Source of the DNA: a bacterium
Lineage (GTDB): Bacteria > Oederibacteriota > Muellerivitia > Muellerivitales > Muellerivitaceae
Length of the DNA: 64,000 nucleotides
Direction: 5' to 3'
Assembly: GCA_035549195.1 (NCBI GenBank)
Contig: DASZRK010000076.1
Location: forward strand, 39,700-103,699
Positions 28,326 through 37,328 of this stretch are shown here, in pieces (the stretch's first letter is position 1; each line of letters starts with the position of its first letter). The notes under the pieces were generated by a model. The model was not told the DNA's origin. It did no database searches and saw only the letters and a program-made list of their open reading frames with translations. Both the position numbers and the translations under genes were made by a program.

Positions 28326-30731
28326 ATGCTCATCTCCTATAACTGGCTCAAGAACTACCTCCCTTCCCTTCCGCCCGCCGAAACCATCATCCCTAAAATG
28401 GTGCACGCCGGTGTGGCGGTCGAGAACGTGCGTCACCTTGGCAAGGACATCACCAACGTGGTGGTCGCCGAACTCCTGACCGTCGACAAACACCCGAAAG
28501 CGGACCGTCTTTCCCTCACCCAGGTGACCGACGGCCAAAAGACCTATCAAGTCGTCTGCGGGGCGAAGAACATCGCGCCCGGCCAAAAGATCCCCCTTGC
28601 CCGGGTCGGAGCGGTCCTGCCCGGTAACTTCAAGATCAAGGAAGCCAAGATCCGCGACGTGGAATCCTTCGGGATGCTCTGTTCCTCCAAGGAACTGGGC
28701 TTGGCCGAGGATGCCGAAGGCATCCTCATCCTTTCCCCCGACGCGCCCGTGGGCACCGAGTTCCTTCCCTATATGGGGCTCCCCGACACCCTCTTTGAAC
28801 TGGAGATCACTCCCAACCGGGCCGACCTGCTGAGCCACTGGGGCGTGGCAAAGGAATTGGGCGCCCTTTTGGGCCAAAAGGTCCAATATCCCAAGACATC
28901 CGTCATTCCAGAAGGTGGAGCCCCCGTCGCCCAACGGGTGAAGCTTTCCATCGAATCCAGGGACACCTGCTTCCTTTACACCTGCCTGGTCATGGAAGGC
29001 GTGAAGGTCGGCCCTTCCCCTCTTTGGCTGGTCCAGGCCCTGGCCCGTATCGGCCAGCGTTCCATCAACAACATCGTGGACGTCACCAATTATGTGCTCA
29101 TGGAGACCGGTCAACCCCTCCATGCCTTCGACCTGTCCCAACTCAAGGGCCAACAGGTCATCGTGCGCAAAGCCAAGAAGGGCGAGAAGATCCCCCTGCT
29201 GGACAACACCGAGCGTGAACTGACCGAGACCATGATGGTCATCGCCGACGCCGAACGCCCCGTCGCCCTGGCCGGGGTCATGGGCGGTTCCAATTCCCAG
29301 GTCACCGACGGCACCACTTCCATTCTCTTGGAGTCGGCCCTCTTCCTACCCGGCAGCGTCCGCAAGACCGCCCGGGCCCTTTCCATCTCCACCGATTCCT
29401 CCTACCGCTTTGAACGCGGCGTGGACCCGCAGGGAGTGCGCGTGGCCCTGGAAAGGGCGGCGGACCTCATCCAACAGGTCGCGGGCGGCCAGGCGGCCCC
29501 CGGCATAGGCTCCGTCGAGACACAGGTCCCCCAGAATCCCCCCGTCTCCTACCGTCCTTCCCGTTCCAACCAGGTGCTGGGCCTCACCCTTTCCAACCAG
29601 GCCCAGATCGACATTCTTAAGAACCTGGGTTGCGAGGTCCAAGGCGACGCCTCCTCCCAAAGCCTCACCGTGAAATGCCCCAGCCACCGCTCGGACCTGC
29701 GCAAGGAGATCGACCTCATCGAGGAAATGGCCCGCTTGACCGGGTATGACAAGATCCCGGTCACTCCACCGCCCGTCCCCTCCGATCTCTTCCCCTTCCA
29801 ACCCATGGTCCCCTTGGAGGCCGAATTGCGGGGAACCCTGCACCAAGCGGGCTTCTGGGAAGCCGTGAACTCCAGCTTCCTCCCCCCCGATTTCGCCAAG
29901 AAACTGCGTTTGCCGGCCGATGCCCCCTCCGCCCAAGCCCAAGAGGTCGCCAACCCGATCGCCGAAGACCAGAAGGTCCTGCGGCCTTCCCTTCTTCCCT
30001 CCCTGCTGGCCAATGTCCGCCTGAACCTCTCCCACCAGCAGGAAAGCTTGCGGCTCTACGAGATGAACAAGGTCTTCACGCCGGGGGCCCAGTTGACCGA
30101 AAGGCCCCAGGTCGCCGCCATCCTGGCGGGGCTTTCCGGGGAAGTCCAATGGACCTCTCCCGAACGCCCTTCCGACTTCTTCGACCTGAAAGGCCTGGCC
30201 CAGGACCTGGTCACGGCCTGCGGTCTGGGCGGGGTCCAATGGATCTACGGTGAACTTCCCGCGCCCTTTGAACCAGGCCTGAATTTCGAGGTCCGGGACG
30301 CTAAAGGGAACAGCCTTCTTCGGGGAGGGGCCCTGCATGCCAAGGTCCTGAAGGACTACGACATTTCCGCGCCCTGCTTCGCCCTTGAGGTCGAGCCCAA
30401 GGCCCTGGCCCAGGCTCCCCGGAGCAAAGCCAGCTACCAGGCCCTTCCCAAGTTCCCCGCCGCCTGGCGGGACATTGCCCTGGTCGTTCCCGATGGTGTA
30501 ACATCGGGGCAAGTTCAGGACGCCATCCGCCAGGCGGGCGGCCCCGAACTGAAGGCCGTTCACCTCTTTGACCTCTACCGCGGGCCCCACGTCGCCCAGG
30601 GGTTCCGGAGCCTCGCCTACCGGATGCAATTCTTGAACGAGGATCGCACCTTGACCGACGCCGAGATCGTCCAGAAGGTCTCTTCCATCACCTCCCACCT
30701 CAAAGAGAGGTACTCCATTGCAATCCGATGA
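28326..30731 (+). CDS. pheT: Phenylalanyl-tRNA synthetase beta chain
   Basis: An 801-residue subunit that with PheS charges tRNA-Phe. The order of domains is typical: N-terminal strand region MLISYNWLKNYLP, tRNA-binding OB domain (about 40-150, HPKADRLSLTQV), B3/B4 editing domain, B5, the catalytic-like core and a C-terminal anticodon-binding FDX-ACB domain ending LKERYSIAIR. The alpha subunit normally sits directly upstream but is not in the window; the gene here has its own promoter in that position. The coiled-coil gene downstream overlaps its end by 14 bases. Confidence 0.95.
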   Translation: MLISYNWLKNYLPSLPPAETIIPKMVHAGVAVENVRHLGKDITNVVVAELLTVDKHPKADRLSLTQVTDGQKTYQVVCGAKNIAPGQKIPLARVGAVLPGNFKIKEAKIRDVESFGMLCSSKELGLAEDAEGILILSPDAPVGTEFLPYMGLPDTLFELEITPNRADLLSHWGVAKELGALLGQKVQYPKTSVIPEGGAPVAQRVKLSIESRDTCFLYTCLVMEGVKVGPSPLWLVQALARIGQRSINNIVDVTNYVLMETGQPLHAFDLSQLKGQQVIVRKAKKGEKIPLLDNTERELTETMMVIADAERPVALAGVMGGSNSQVTDGTTSILLESALFLPGSVRKTARALSISTDSSYRFERGVDPQGVRVALERAADLIQQVAGGQAAPGIGSVETQVPQNPPVSYRPSRSNQVLGLTLSNQAQIDILKNLGCEVQGDASSQSLTVKCPSHRSDLRKEIDLIEEMARLTGYDKIPVTPPPVPSDLFPFQPMVPLEAELRGTLHQAGFWEAVNSSFLPPDFAKKLRLPADAPSAQAQEVANPIAEDQKVLRPSLLPSLLANVRLNLSHQQESLRLYEMNKVFTPGAQLTERPQVAAILAGLSGEVQWTSPERPSDFFDLKGLAQDLVTACGLGGVQWIYGELPAPFEPGLNFEVRDAKGNSLLRGGALHAKVLKDYDISAPCFALEVEPKALAQAPRSKASYQALPKFPAAWRDIALVVPDGVTSGQVQDAIRQAGGPELKAVHLFDLYRGPHVAQGFRSLAYRMQFLNEDRTLTDAEIVQKVSSITSHLKERYSIAIR

Positions 30732-31068
30732 CCTTTTCGGCCATTCCACGGCCGCCCCGGCCGACCCCAAGGCCCAATGGGAAGGCCTCGAAAAACGCAT
30801 CAACCGCCTTCTCGAAACCGTCGTCCAGCTCCGCAACGCCAACGCATCCATCATGAAGGAGAACCTGGCCCTGAAGAACCAGATGAAGGACCTGGTGGCG
30901 CCTCCAGAGGCCTCCCCAAGGACCGGACCCGTTCCCGACCCCGCCCTAGCCGAAGAGAACCAGAAGCTCCGCAAACAATACGAGACCGCCTTGGGAGACC
31001 TGAAGCAGGTCAAGGAGAACCTCCAACGCATCGAGGGTTTGGCTTCGGAATTGAAGTTGGAAGGCTAA
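30718..31068 (+). CDS. Small coiled-coil protein (ZapB-like position)
   Basis: A 116-residue soluble protein composed mainly of two heptad-rich helices (about 19-60 and 78-115) separated by a Pro-rich bend. It starts at a TTG inside the end of pheT; GAGAGG lies seven bases upstream and no ATG is in frame. Its coiled-coil nature and position directly before a zapA suggest a division-associated partner such as ZapB, but the sequence is too simple to prove homology. Confidence 0.65.
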   Translation: MQSDDLFGHSTAAPADPKAQWEGLEKRINRLLETVVQLRNANASIMKENLALKNQMKDLVAPPEASPRTGPVPDPALAEENQKLRKQYETALGDLKQVKENLQRIEGLASELKLEG

Positions 31069-31152
31069 GAGGCGTTTGATTTTAAGTCCTTGGGCCTTGA
31101 TCAAAGGCCAAGGATCGAAAACCGGGAATCGACGGATCTTATAAGGGAAAAA

Positions 31153-32100
31153 ATGTCAGACAAAAAAGCTGTTACCGTCACCATCTACGGCAACGAGTAC
31201 ACCCTCAAGGGGGAAGCCGACCCCGCTTATATCGCCGACCTGGCCAAATTCGTCGACGCCAAGATGAACGACATCGGCAAGAAGTCCTCCGCGCCGGCGG
31301 CCAAGGTGGCCATCCTGGCCTCCATGAACATCGCCGACGAGTTCCACCGCCTGGAGAAGGCCAAGGCCGAGAACCTCAAGCTCATCGAGACCCTGGAACG
31401 CAACCTCCTGGAAATGAAGAAGTCCGCCGACGGTTCCCTCAGGCACAGCCTGGAACAGAAGGAACAGACCGACAAGCTCAAGACTGACGCAGCGGAGAAC
31501 CGCAAGAAACTGGAAGAAGCCACTTCCGAACTGCTCCGTTTGAAGAAGGAACTCGACCAAAAAACCTCCGAAGCCGAGGAACAGGGCAAGAAACTTTCCG
31601 ATATCGGGAACCTGAAGCAGGAACTGGCCGCCACCCGCATGAAGGCCGAAGAACTTTCCAAGGAATTGGAAGGGGTCAAGGCCAAGGAACACGGCGTCGA
31701 AGAGCAGCTTCGGAGGATGAAGGACGACCTGGATACCGCCGAGGGCCTGAACGATGAAGCCCAGGCCGAGATCAAGGACCTCAAGCTCAAGTTGGAAAAG
31801 GCCGAGGCCGAGCTCAAGAAGGCCAAAGAGGAGGGCCAGGCCGGCGGCGCGGAGCTGAAGGAAAAATTGGAAGCCACCGAGGCCGAACTCAGGAAGACCA
31901 AGGACCACCAGGGCGCGAACGAACAGGTCCAGGGCCAGGTGAAGGACCTGCGGACCCGTTTGGATCAGGCCACCTCCGACCTGAACCGACTCAAGGGCGA
32001 TCTGGAGAAGGCCCGCCAAGCCCCCAAGGCCGATGGATTCCTCCCCGATTCGGCCAAGATGAACGCCCTCTTCAAGAAGATCGACGCCATCCTCGAATAG
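31153..32100 (+). CDS. zapA: Cell division protein ZapA with long coiled-coil extension
   Basis: A 315-residue protein. Residues 1-85 match ZapA, the activator that bundles FtsZ: VTVTIYGNEYTLKGEADPAYI is the typical strand pair and ILASMNIADEF begins the dimerising helix. Normal ZapA proteins end near 100-110 residues; here about 200 residues of almost uninterrupted Lys/Glu-rich coiled coil follow, ending in a short conserved-looking tail (MNALFKKIDAILE). The ATG at 31153 is preceded by AAGGGAAAAA. A 26-base imperfect palindrome (CCTTGG..CCAAGG) lies upstream at 31088-31113. It ends four bases from a convergent gene. Confidence 0.85.
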   Translation: MSDKKAVTVTIYGNEYTLKGEADPAYIADLAKFVDAKMNDIGKKSSAPAAKVAILASMNIADEFHRLEKAKAENLKLIETLERNLLEMKKSADGSLRHSLEQKEQTDKLKTDAAENRKKLEEATSELLRLKKELDQKTSEAEEQGKKLSDIGNLKQELAATRMKAEELSKELEGVKAKEHGVEEQLRRMKDDLDTAEGLNDEAQAEIKDLKLKLEKAEAELKKAKEEGQAGGAELKEKLEATEAELRKTKDHQGANEQVQGQVKDLRTRLDQATSDLNRLKGDLEKARQAPKADGFLPDSAKMNALFKKIDAILE

Positions 32101-32104
32101 CCGC

Positions 32105-33181
32105 TTACTGAACGATCACGGGGGCCCCGCAGCGGTCCCGTCCCTGGCCTTTGGCCTGGTAAAGGCTCTTGTCGGCGGCTTTCATCAGCTTCGCCGGTCC
32201 CGCTTCCCCACCCTTGTAGATGCCCACCCCGATACTGAAGGTGACCCTTCCCCTCTTTTGGGCCATGGCGGCCGGAACGGGTTTCGCCGCGCGCATCTCC
32301 CGCAAGAGGCGCTGGACCACCGTGTTCAGGTTCTGGGGAGGGGTCTCGGGAAGGATGACGGCGAATTCCTCTCCCCCCACCCGGGCCACCACGTCCAAGC
32401 CCCGTAAATTACGCCGGATAAGCCCCGCCACCTGCCGGATGACCTCGTCCCCCGCCCCGTGACCATAGGTATCGTTGATGCGCTTGAAATGGTCGATGTC
32501 CAGCAGAAGAAGGCTGAACGCCCGGCCATAACGGCGGCAGCGTTTGATCTCCTGATCCAGGGCCTGATCGAAATAGCGACGGTTATAGAGACCGGTCATG
32601 GGGTCCGTCATGGAAAGACCCACGGCCTTCTGATGGGCCCGGAAGGACTCGATGGCCAGTCCCACCTGGGTGGCATAGTTCATCAGGCCGTGGACATCGC
32701 CCAGGGTGATGGGTTTGTTCTGGAACAGGTTATCGACGGCCAGCACCCCGATGATCCGGCCCTTTCCCACTTGGATCGGCACCACCGCGTTATTCAGGAC
32801 CTGGACACGGTAGCTGGTGGTCTTCGGGATGCGCCCCGGGATGTTGTTGGAGAGGAAATAGCCCTGGTAACCGTTGACGATATCCGAGATGGGGACTTTA
32901 TGGCGCTCAGGCGTGATCCGGATCCGGTCCTTGTTGCGTTCGAAGGTGCCCCGGGCCGAGACCCCCATGGCCAGGGTGGCGTGCTTTCCATCCGGTTCCA
33001 CCAGGAATATCCCCGACCGCTTGAAGCCAAGTCCCTTTTGGGCACCCTTAACGAAGAGTTTCAACAGACTGTCGAACTTAAGTCCCTTGCGCATTCCCTC
33101 CATGATCCTCTGGTACACGAGGATCTCCTGGGAAAGCATCTTCTGGCGGCGGAGGATTTTTTGTATCTCGCTTTTCTTCAC
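32105..33181 (-). CDS. GAF-GGDEF diguanylate cyclase
   Basis: A 358-residue cytoplasmic protein. A short N-terminal helix leads into a GAF-type sensory domain (about 35-180, with VVPIQVGKGRIIGVLAVDN), followed by a GGDEF domain from about 190. The catalytic signature is GGEEF at 269-273 and the metal site DIDHFKRIND begins at 228. The inhibitory I-site RGLD (260-263) is intact, so cyclic di-GMP should feed back on it, unlike the membrane cyclase at 2112-3368. No membrane segments are present; the ligand of the GAF domain is unknown. Confidence 0.9.
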   Translation of the reverse strand: MKKSEIQKILRRQKMLSQEILVYQRIMEGMRKGLKFDSLLKLFVKGAQKGLGFKRSGIFLVEPDGKHATLAMGVSARGTFERNKDRIRITPERHKVPISDIVNGYQGYFLSNNIPGRIPKTTSYRVQVLNNAVVPIQVGKGRIIGVLAVDNLFQNKPITLGDVHGLMNYATQVGLAIESFRAHQKAVGLSMTDPMTGLYNRRYFDQALDQEIKRCRRYGRAFSLLLLDIDHFKRINDTYGHGAGDEVIRQVAGLIRRNLRGLDVVARVGGEEFAVILPETPPQNLNTVVQRLLREMRAAKPVPAAMAQKRGRVTFSIGVGIYKGGEAGPAKLMKAADKSLYQAKGQGRDRCGAPVIVQ

Positions 33182-33197
33182 GGTCGGGTCCCGGTCG

Positions 33198-33848
33198 TTA
33201 AAACCTTTTATGGATCGCCATTATCCATGAGGACCCGTTCCCTTCGGGGATAATATTCGCGGCGGCGAGCAGTTCCCCTTCTTCGGACTCCGATAAAAAA
33301 CGCCAGTCCCCCTCGCCGAGATCCAAGGCCTGGGGACCGAACCTCACCCGTCTCAATGCCATCACTTTGAGGGGCTTCCCGAGCCGGTCATCCCGCAACG
33401 CGTTGAAGAGCCGGCGGATCTGCCGGTTCCGTCCTTCCCGCAAGATGAGGCGGACCCGGGACAACTTTCCTTCGGTCCCCAGGATCCGCGCCTGATCCGC
33501 CCTTAGGACCCCCAGGTCCGTTCCCACGCCTTTGTGGAGGGCCACCAAATGGTGGTCTTCCACCGGCCCCCGCACCGTCGTCTCATAGACCTTTTCCAGG
33601 GTTCCCGGCTTCTGGAGGCGCGCCACCAGGGGCCCCTCCCTCACAAAGAGCAGCAAACCACTCGAATCCTTGTCCAGGCGCCCGACAGGCATCCAGCCGG
33701 CGGAATGGAATTCAGGGGGAAGCAAGTCATAAACGGTGGGACCGTGCTCGCGGGACACGGTGAGGGACTTGGGGCGGGTGACCTCGACCCCGACGGGCTT
33801 GTGGAAGGCGAGGATCCGCGGGGATGGGACCGAAGGTCGGACGGTCAG
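33198..33848 (-). CDS. RluE-like 23S rRNA pseudouridine synthase
   Basis: About 216 residues of the RsuA/RluB/E/F family, which isomerises uridine in rRNA. The catalytic Asp lies in VGRLDKDSSGLLLF and the RNA-contact loop is LILREGRNRQIRRLFNAL. There is no N-terminal S4 domain and the protein begins directly with ILAFHKPVGVEVTRP, as in RluE. The start is uncertain: no ATG, GTG or TTG fits near the conserved N-terminus. A CTG at 33848, overlapping the previous stop as CTGA with GAGG eight bases upstream, is my choice; otherwise translation must begin far inside the DUF4153 gene. Confidence 0.75.
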   Translation of the reverse strand: MTVRPSVPSPRILAFHKPVGVEVTRPKSLTVSREHGPTVYDLLPPEFHSAGWMPVGRLDKDSSGLLLFVREGPLVARLQKPGTLEKVYETTVRGPVEDHHLVALHKGVGTDLGVLRADQARILGTEGKLSRVRLILREGRNRQIRRLFNALRDDRLGKPLKVMALRRVRFGPQALDLGEGDWRFLSESEEGELLAAANIIPEGNGSSWIMAIHKRF

Positions 33849-35638
33849 CGCAACCGCCTCAACAAAAGGAACCCTTGGGGATAGGAGACCTGGATGCCCT
33901 TGTCCTTGTGGCTTCCCTGGAGGTTGGAAAGGTACAACTTGCCCTTCCATTCCCCGTTCGAAGATTCCATGGAAAGTTCCTCCGCCGGGAGCTGATTGCC
34001 GTTCTTGTTCGGATGGTCCTTTTCCAGGGACGCCACCATGTCCGCCAGATCGAAGACCAGCTCCGCTCCGCCCGCCGGTTTGACCGTGAGGAAGGGGCCC
34101 GTCACGGTCACGGTCACGGCTTGGCCGCCGATCTTGAAGTTCCGCGCACCCGAGATCTGGACCCAATAGTCGTAATCCTTCACCGAAAGAGCCTCGTTGC
34201 CCGCTTCCGAATAGAAATAAAAATTGGATCCCTGGGATTTGGCCTGCCATCGGTCCACGTGATCGAAGCCCAGGGACTTGCAGATCTCGTTGGAAACGCT
34301 GCTGTAGCCGTAACGGTGGCGCTCCCGCTCATCCTTCCATTTGGAAAGGTCCAGGTCGAACCAGGGCTGGAGCAGGGCCACTCCGTGGTTCTCCACGAGA
34401 TAGTCCAGGATGGAACTGATCTCCTGGCGGTCCTCCCAAGGCACCTCTTGGGCGGTCTTGACAGCCTTGGTCCCGTTCCAGAGGCCGTCCTTCACGAAGA
34501 AGGCCTTCAAGCGGGCCATCTGGCTCATCCGGGAGACCGAATAGGCGCCCCAAGGGCCCATCGAGGTCAGGAGGGTCACGAGGAAAAGGGTCAGGGGCAC
34601 GGTCTTGATCGTCGGCCTATTGTGGAAGAGGAAATAAAGGGCGATGCCCAGGATCCACAGGCCCAATATCGTCACGAAATAGCGTTGTTCGGTCACCCCA
34701 TATTGGCCGATGCGCTTTCCCACGGCGGTGAAGAGCATCCCCAACAGGGGCAGGAGCGCCCAGTAGAAGCCACGGGCATAGACCCGGATCCAGCCGTTTT
34801 CTTTCTTCTCCTGAACCGGTTGGAGCAGCAGCAGGTTGAAGACCCCGGCGACCGATACCACCGACACCAACCAGGTGACGGTGCCCTTGGGCCAGTCGGC
34901 CTTCAGGAGGATCTTGCCCAGGTAGAGGTAGAGGATGACCAGATAAAGGGTGACCAGGGGGACCAGCAGATATTGGGTGAAGACCTTCAGGCCGCCTGGA
35001 TAACTATCGTCCCGGTCCAGTTTATCCAGGCCTTTCGGCACTCCGGCCAGGAAGTGCCAGGTCATCAGGAAGGAGACGGAAAAGACCCAGAGGTCCGGAT
35101 AAAGCTTGTCGTGGATCTTGATGCCCAACAGGTGATCCACCGCCCCCAGCGCGATGACCATGCCGATGAAGAAGACCCCCGCGTAGAGGGCGGAAAGCAG
35201 GAACCGCAGGAAGAGATAGCGGTTGAACTGCCAGAACCCCCTGGCCTCTCCCGCCCCCAGGAAGGGACTGAAGGCGGCCAACAGGTGCAGCGCCAGGGCC
35301 CATTGGGCGTAGTTGAGGAAAAAGTTCTCCGTCGGAGCCTGGCCCGAGAGGAAATAAAAGCCCAGGAGCAGGAGGCTTCCCGCCCCCAGCCACTGCACGG
35401 GCTTGAGGCGGAATCTTGCCAAAGGTCTCTCGAGGTAAAGGGTCAGGGAAAAGAAGAGGGAGATGCCCAACCCGAAGGTCATCAGGAGCTTGAGGAACCA
35501 GAAATCGTCCGATTGGTTCTCGATGAGGAGGATGGCCGTGGCGCCGCCCAGAAAGGAGCAGATCAGCGGATAGGGGAAGCGTTTGAAGGCTGCTCGGCCT
35601 TTCTCAAGGATATAGGCCAGGGAGGGCAGGTGGAACAT
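33845..35638 (-). CDS. DUF4153 family membrane protein
   Basis: A 597-residue protein with about a dozen hydrophobic segments in residues 20-400 and a C-terminal soluble region of about 190 residues. The segment GEARGFWQFNRYLFLRFLLSALYAGVF is split over a loop and helix as in DUF4153 proteins, whose role is unknown. The soluble tail mixes beta-rich sequence with charged helices and may face the periplasm. It is coupled to the pseudouridine synthase by a four-base overlap and diverges from the thioredoxin-fusion gene at 35728. Confidence 0.75.
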   Translation of the reverse strand: MFHLPSLAYILEKGRAAFKRFPYPLICSFLGGATAILLIENQSDDFWFLKLLMTFGLGISLFFSLTLYLERPLARFRLKPVQWLGAGSLLLLGFYFLSGQAPTENFFLNYAQWALALHLLAAFSPFLGAGEARGFWQFNRYLFLRFLLSALYAGVFFIGMVIALGAVDHLLGIKIHDKLYPDLWVFSVSFLMTWHFLAGVPKGLDKLDRDDSYPGGLKVFTQYLLVPLVTLYLVILYLYLGKILLKADWPKGTVTWLVSVVSVAGVFNLLLLQPVQEKKENGWIRVYARGFYWALLPLLGMLFTAVGKRIGQYGVTEQRYFVTILGLWILGIALYFLFHNRPTIKTVPLTLFLVTLLTSMGPWGAYSVSRMSQMARLKAFFVKDGLWNGTKAVKTAQEVPWEDRQEISSILDYLVENHGVALLQPWFDLDLSKWKDERERHRYGYSSVSNEICKSLGFDHVDRWQAKSQGSNFYFYSEAGNEALSVKDYDYWVQISGARNFKIGGQAVTVTVTGPFLTVKPAGGAELVFDLADMVASLEKDHPNKNGNQLPAEELSMESSNGEWKGKLYLSNLQGSHKDKGIQVSYPQGFLLLRRLR

Positions 35639-35684
35639 GGGGTTATTGTAGCAGGTAGGCTTTTCGGGACCGCGGGAACTTTCC

Positions 35685-35693
35685 TGTTAAAAT
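35685..35693 (+). promoter_or_regulatory. Extended -10 element upstream of the thioredoxin-fusion gene
   Basis: TGTTAAAAT combines an upstream TG with a TAAAAT hexamer. No good -35 is found 16-18 bp before it, as is common for extended -10 promoters. The same string CCTGnTAAAATA occurs in front of the 6S RNA gene. Confidence 0.4.
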
Positions 35694-35727
35694 AGAGGGG
35701 CTTTTCATTCCATTCGGCCGAGGCACC

Positions 35728-36717
35728 ATGTCCAACGTCCCCGAAGCCCCCCACAAGCTTGGCGTTGCCGATTACGTGATCGCGGTCCTCTGCCTCTTTC
35801 CTATCCTGGGTCTTCTCGTGGCCTTGCCCGCCCTCATCCTGGGGCTCATCAAGATACGCCGGGGCGGCTGGCTCCTCATCCTCATGGCGTTCCTGGGGGC
35901 GGGGGTCACCGTTGGTTCCTGCTATTGGGCCTATTACCAGATGTTCGAGGACAAAGACAATGCCATCGCACGGGCCCAAGCCCGTCAGGTTCCCGGCCAA
36001 TTGGCCGGAGTGGTCCAGGCCCTGGAGAACTTCAAATCCGAGAAGGGACACTACCCTGCCGACCTGAAGGAACTACCTCGGGAGGTGGAAACCCTGGACA
36101 TGCTGGCCTCCAGGGGCAAATGGCACGACTTCCAAAGGTTTTTCTACGAGCCCTTGCCTGACGGCATGACCTATTACCTTTTTTCGAAGGGCTTTGACAA
36201 TGCGGCCTTCACCGCCGATGACATCCAACCTCAGCTCTCCGAGGACCTGGCCGCCCATGCCGGCTGGCGTTCCTCACCCCAAAGCCTCTCTTCGCTCCAG
36301 TCCTCTCCCATTCCCGGGACCACTGTGGCGCCCGAACCCTCCGTTGCTTTCTGGCGTTCTCCTTCTGACGGGATGGTCGAGGCCAAGTCCACCGGCAAGC
36401 TGCTCCTCTATGATTTTTCGGCGGAATGGTGCGGACCCTGCCGACGCCTGAACGACGAGGTTTTCGAGAACCCCGCCTTCAAGGCCCAGATCCTGGAAAA
36501 GTTCGTGCCCGTGCACGTGGTGGATCGTCGGCGGGAGGAAGGCCGCAACCCCCAGGAGATCGAGGGCCTTCAGCAGAAATACGCCATCCGCGCCTTCCCC
36601 ACCCTCATCATTCGCGCCCCCTCAGGGGACGACTTCCGCCGACAGGAAGGTTATGGGAATGCGGATAGCTTCATCACCTTCCTGGACAAATCGGCCAACG
36701 ACCTCAGGGGACGCTGA
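35728..36717 (+). CDS. Membrane-anchored fusion of a pseudopilin-like segment and thioredoxin
   Basis: A 329-residue protein in three parts. Two membrane helices (about 14-42 and 47-70, similar to DUF4190-type anchors) come first. Residues about 90-185 resemble the globular part of type II secretion pseudopilins (LENFKSEKGHYPADLKEL, YYLFSKGFDNAAFTADDI) including an alternating-residue pattern at the end. From about 205 a thioredoxin fold carries the redox motif WCGPC at 234-238 and the cis-proline in AFPTLII. The thioredoxin should lie in the periplasm and reduce, oxidise or isomerise disulphides there. I know no family with this order; both flanking genes are unrelated and point the other way. 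Confidence 0.75.
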   Translation: MSNVPEAPHKLGVADYVIAVLCLFPILGLLVALPALILGLIKIRRGGWLLILMAFLGAGVTVGSCYWAYYQMFEDKDNAIARAQARQVPGQLAGVVQALENFKSEKGHYPADLKELPREVETLDMLASRGKWHDFQRFFYEPLPDGMTYYLFSKGFDNAAFTADDIQPQLSEDLAAHAGWRSSPQSLSSLQSSPIPGTTVAPEPSVAFWRSPSDGMVEAKSTGKLLLYDFSAEWCGPCRRLNDEVFENPAFKAQILEKFVPVHVVDRRREEGRNPQEIEGLQQKYAIRAFPTLIIRAPSGDDFRRQEGYGNADSFITFLDKSANDLRGR

Positions 36718-36724
36718 GGCGCCT

Positions 36725-37225
36725 TCAGCTCCAGGAGAACCGGATGGCCGAGAGCTTCCAATCGAACCAGCCCTGGCGTTCGAAGAGCAGGGACACCTTG
36801 TTGTCCGGTGTTTGCACCTGGCTGAGGTAGATGTCGATGGCATAGACGCCCGGCGATTCGTAGTGCTTTTCCACCGGATGGGGCGTCTTGTCATCCATCA
36901 CCGCGGGCACCGCCCTTCCCGGTTCCACCTTGACCCCCTTGAGGATCAGGAGGATGTTGGCCGGGGTGGTGAAGCTATCCACCATCTCTTGGATCTGCTC
37001 CGCCGAAGGGTTGGTGGCCGGATTGTCCGTGCGGTTGAAGCGATTCTTCACGAACTCAGTAATATCCTTCTTGAGGGAGGGCATGTCGATGAAAGGCAGG
37101 ATGGCCTCGGGCTTGCCCGTATCGGCCGCCGCCTGGAAATCCTGCATCACCGGCACCACGCAGTAGCCGTACCAACCCACCAGACCGGCCACGGCCAAAA
37201 GGAAGATCGCGAGGAAGAATTTCAT
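36725..37225 (-). CDS. DUF2939-like exported protein
   Basis: A 166-residue protein with an N-terminal membrane helix (FFLAIFLLAVAGLVGWYGY) acting as signal anchor. The following sequence (FQAAADTGKPEAILPFIDMPSLKKDITEFV) follows the DUF2939 pattern of a short helix, an acidic FIDMP strand and a basic helix. The function of the family is unknown. The ATG at 37225 has AAAGGA six bases upstream; a TTG one codon earlier is less likely. It ends 7 bp from the convergent thioredoxin-fusion gene. Confidence 0.7.
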   Translation of the reverse strand: MKFFLAIFLLAVAGLVGWYGYCVVPVMQDFQAAADTGKPEAILPFIDMPSLKKDITEFVKNRFNRTDNPATNPSAEQIQEMVDSFTTPANILLILKGVKVEPGRAVPAVMDDKTPHPVEKHYESPGVYAIDIYLSQVQTPDNKVSLLFERQGWFDWKLSAIRFSWS

Positions 37226-37328
37226 CAAAGGTCCTTTCCGAGGAGGTTTGATCCAGGATTGACCCGGAGGGCCCTGAAATCAACCCGGTCCGGCATTTTG
37301 TGATGACCGGCCCTCGGTGACCCCGGGG

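Noticed and set aside
33824..35695. A 623-codon frame antisense to the DUF4153 gene
   Set aside because: Gln/Arg/Gly-rich translation without structure; the minus-strand frame has consistent membrane helices.
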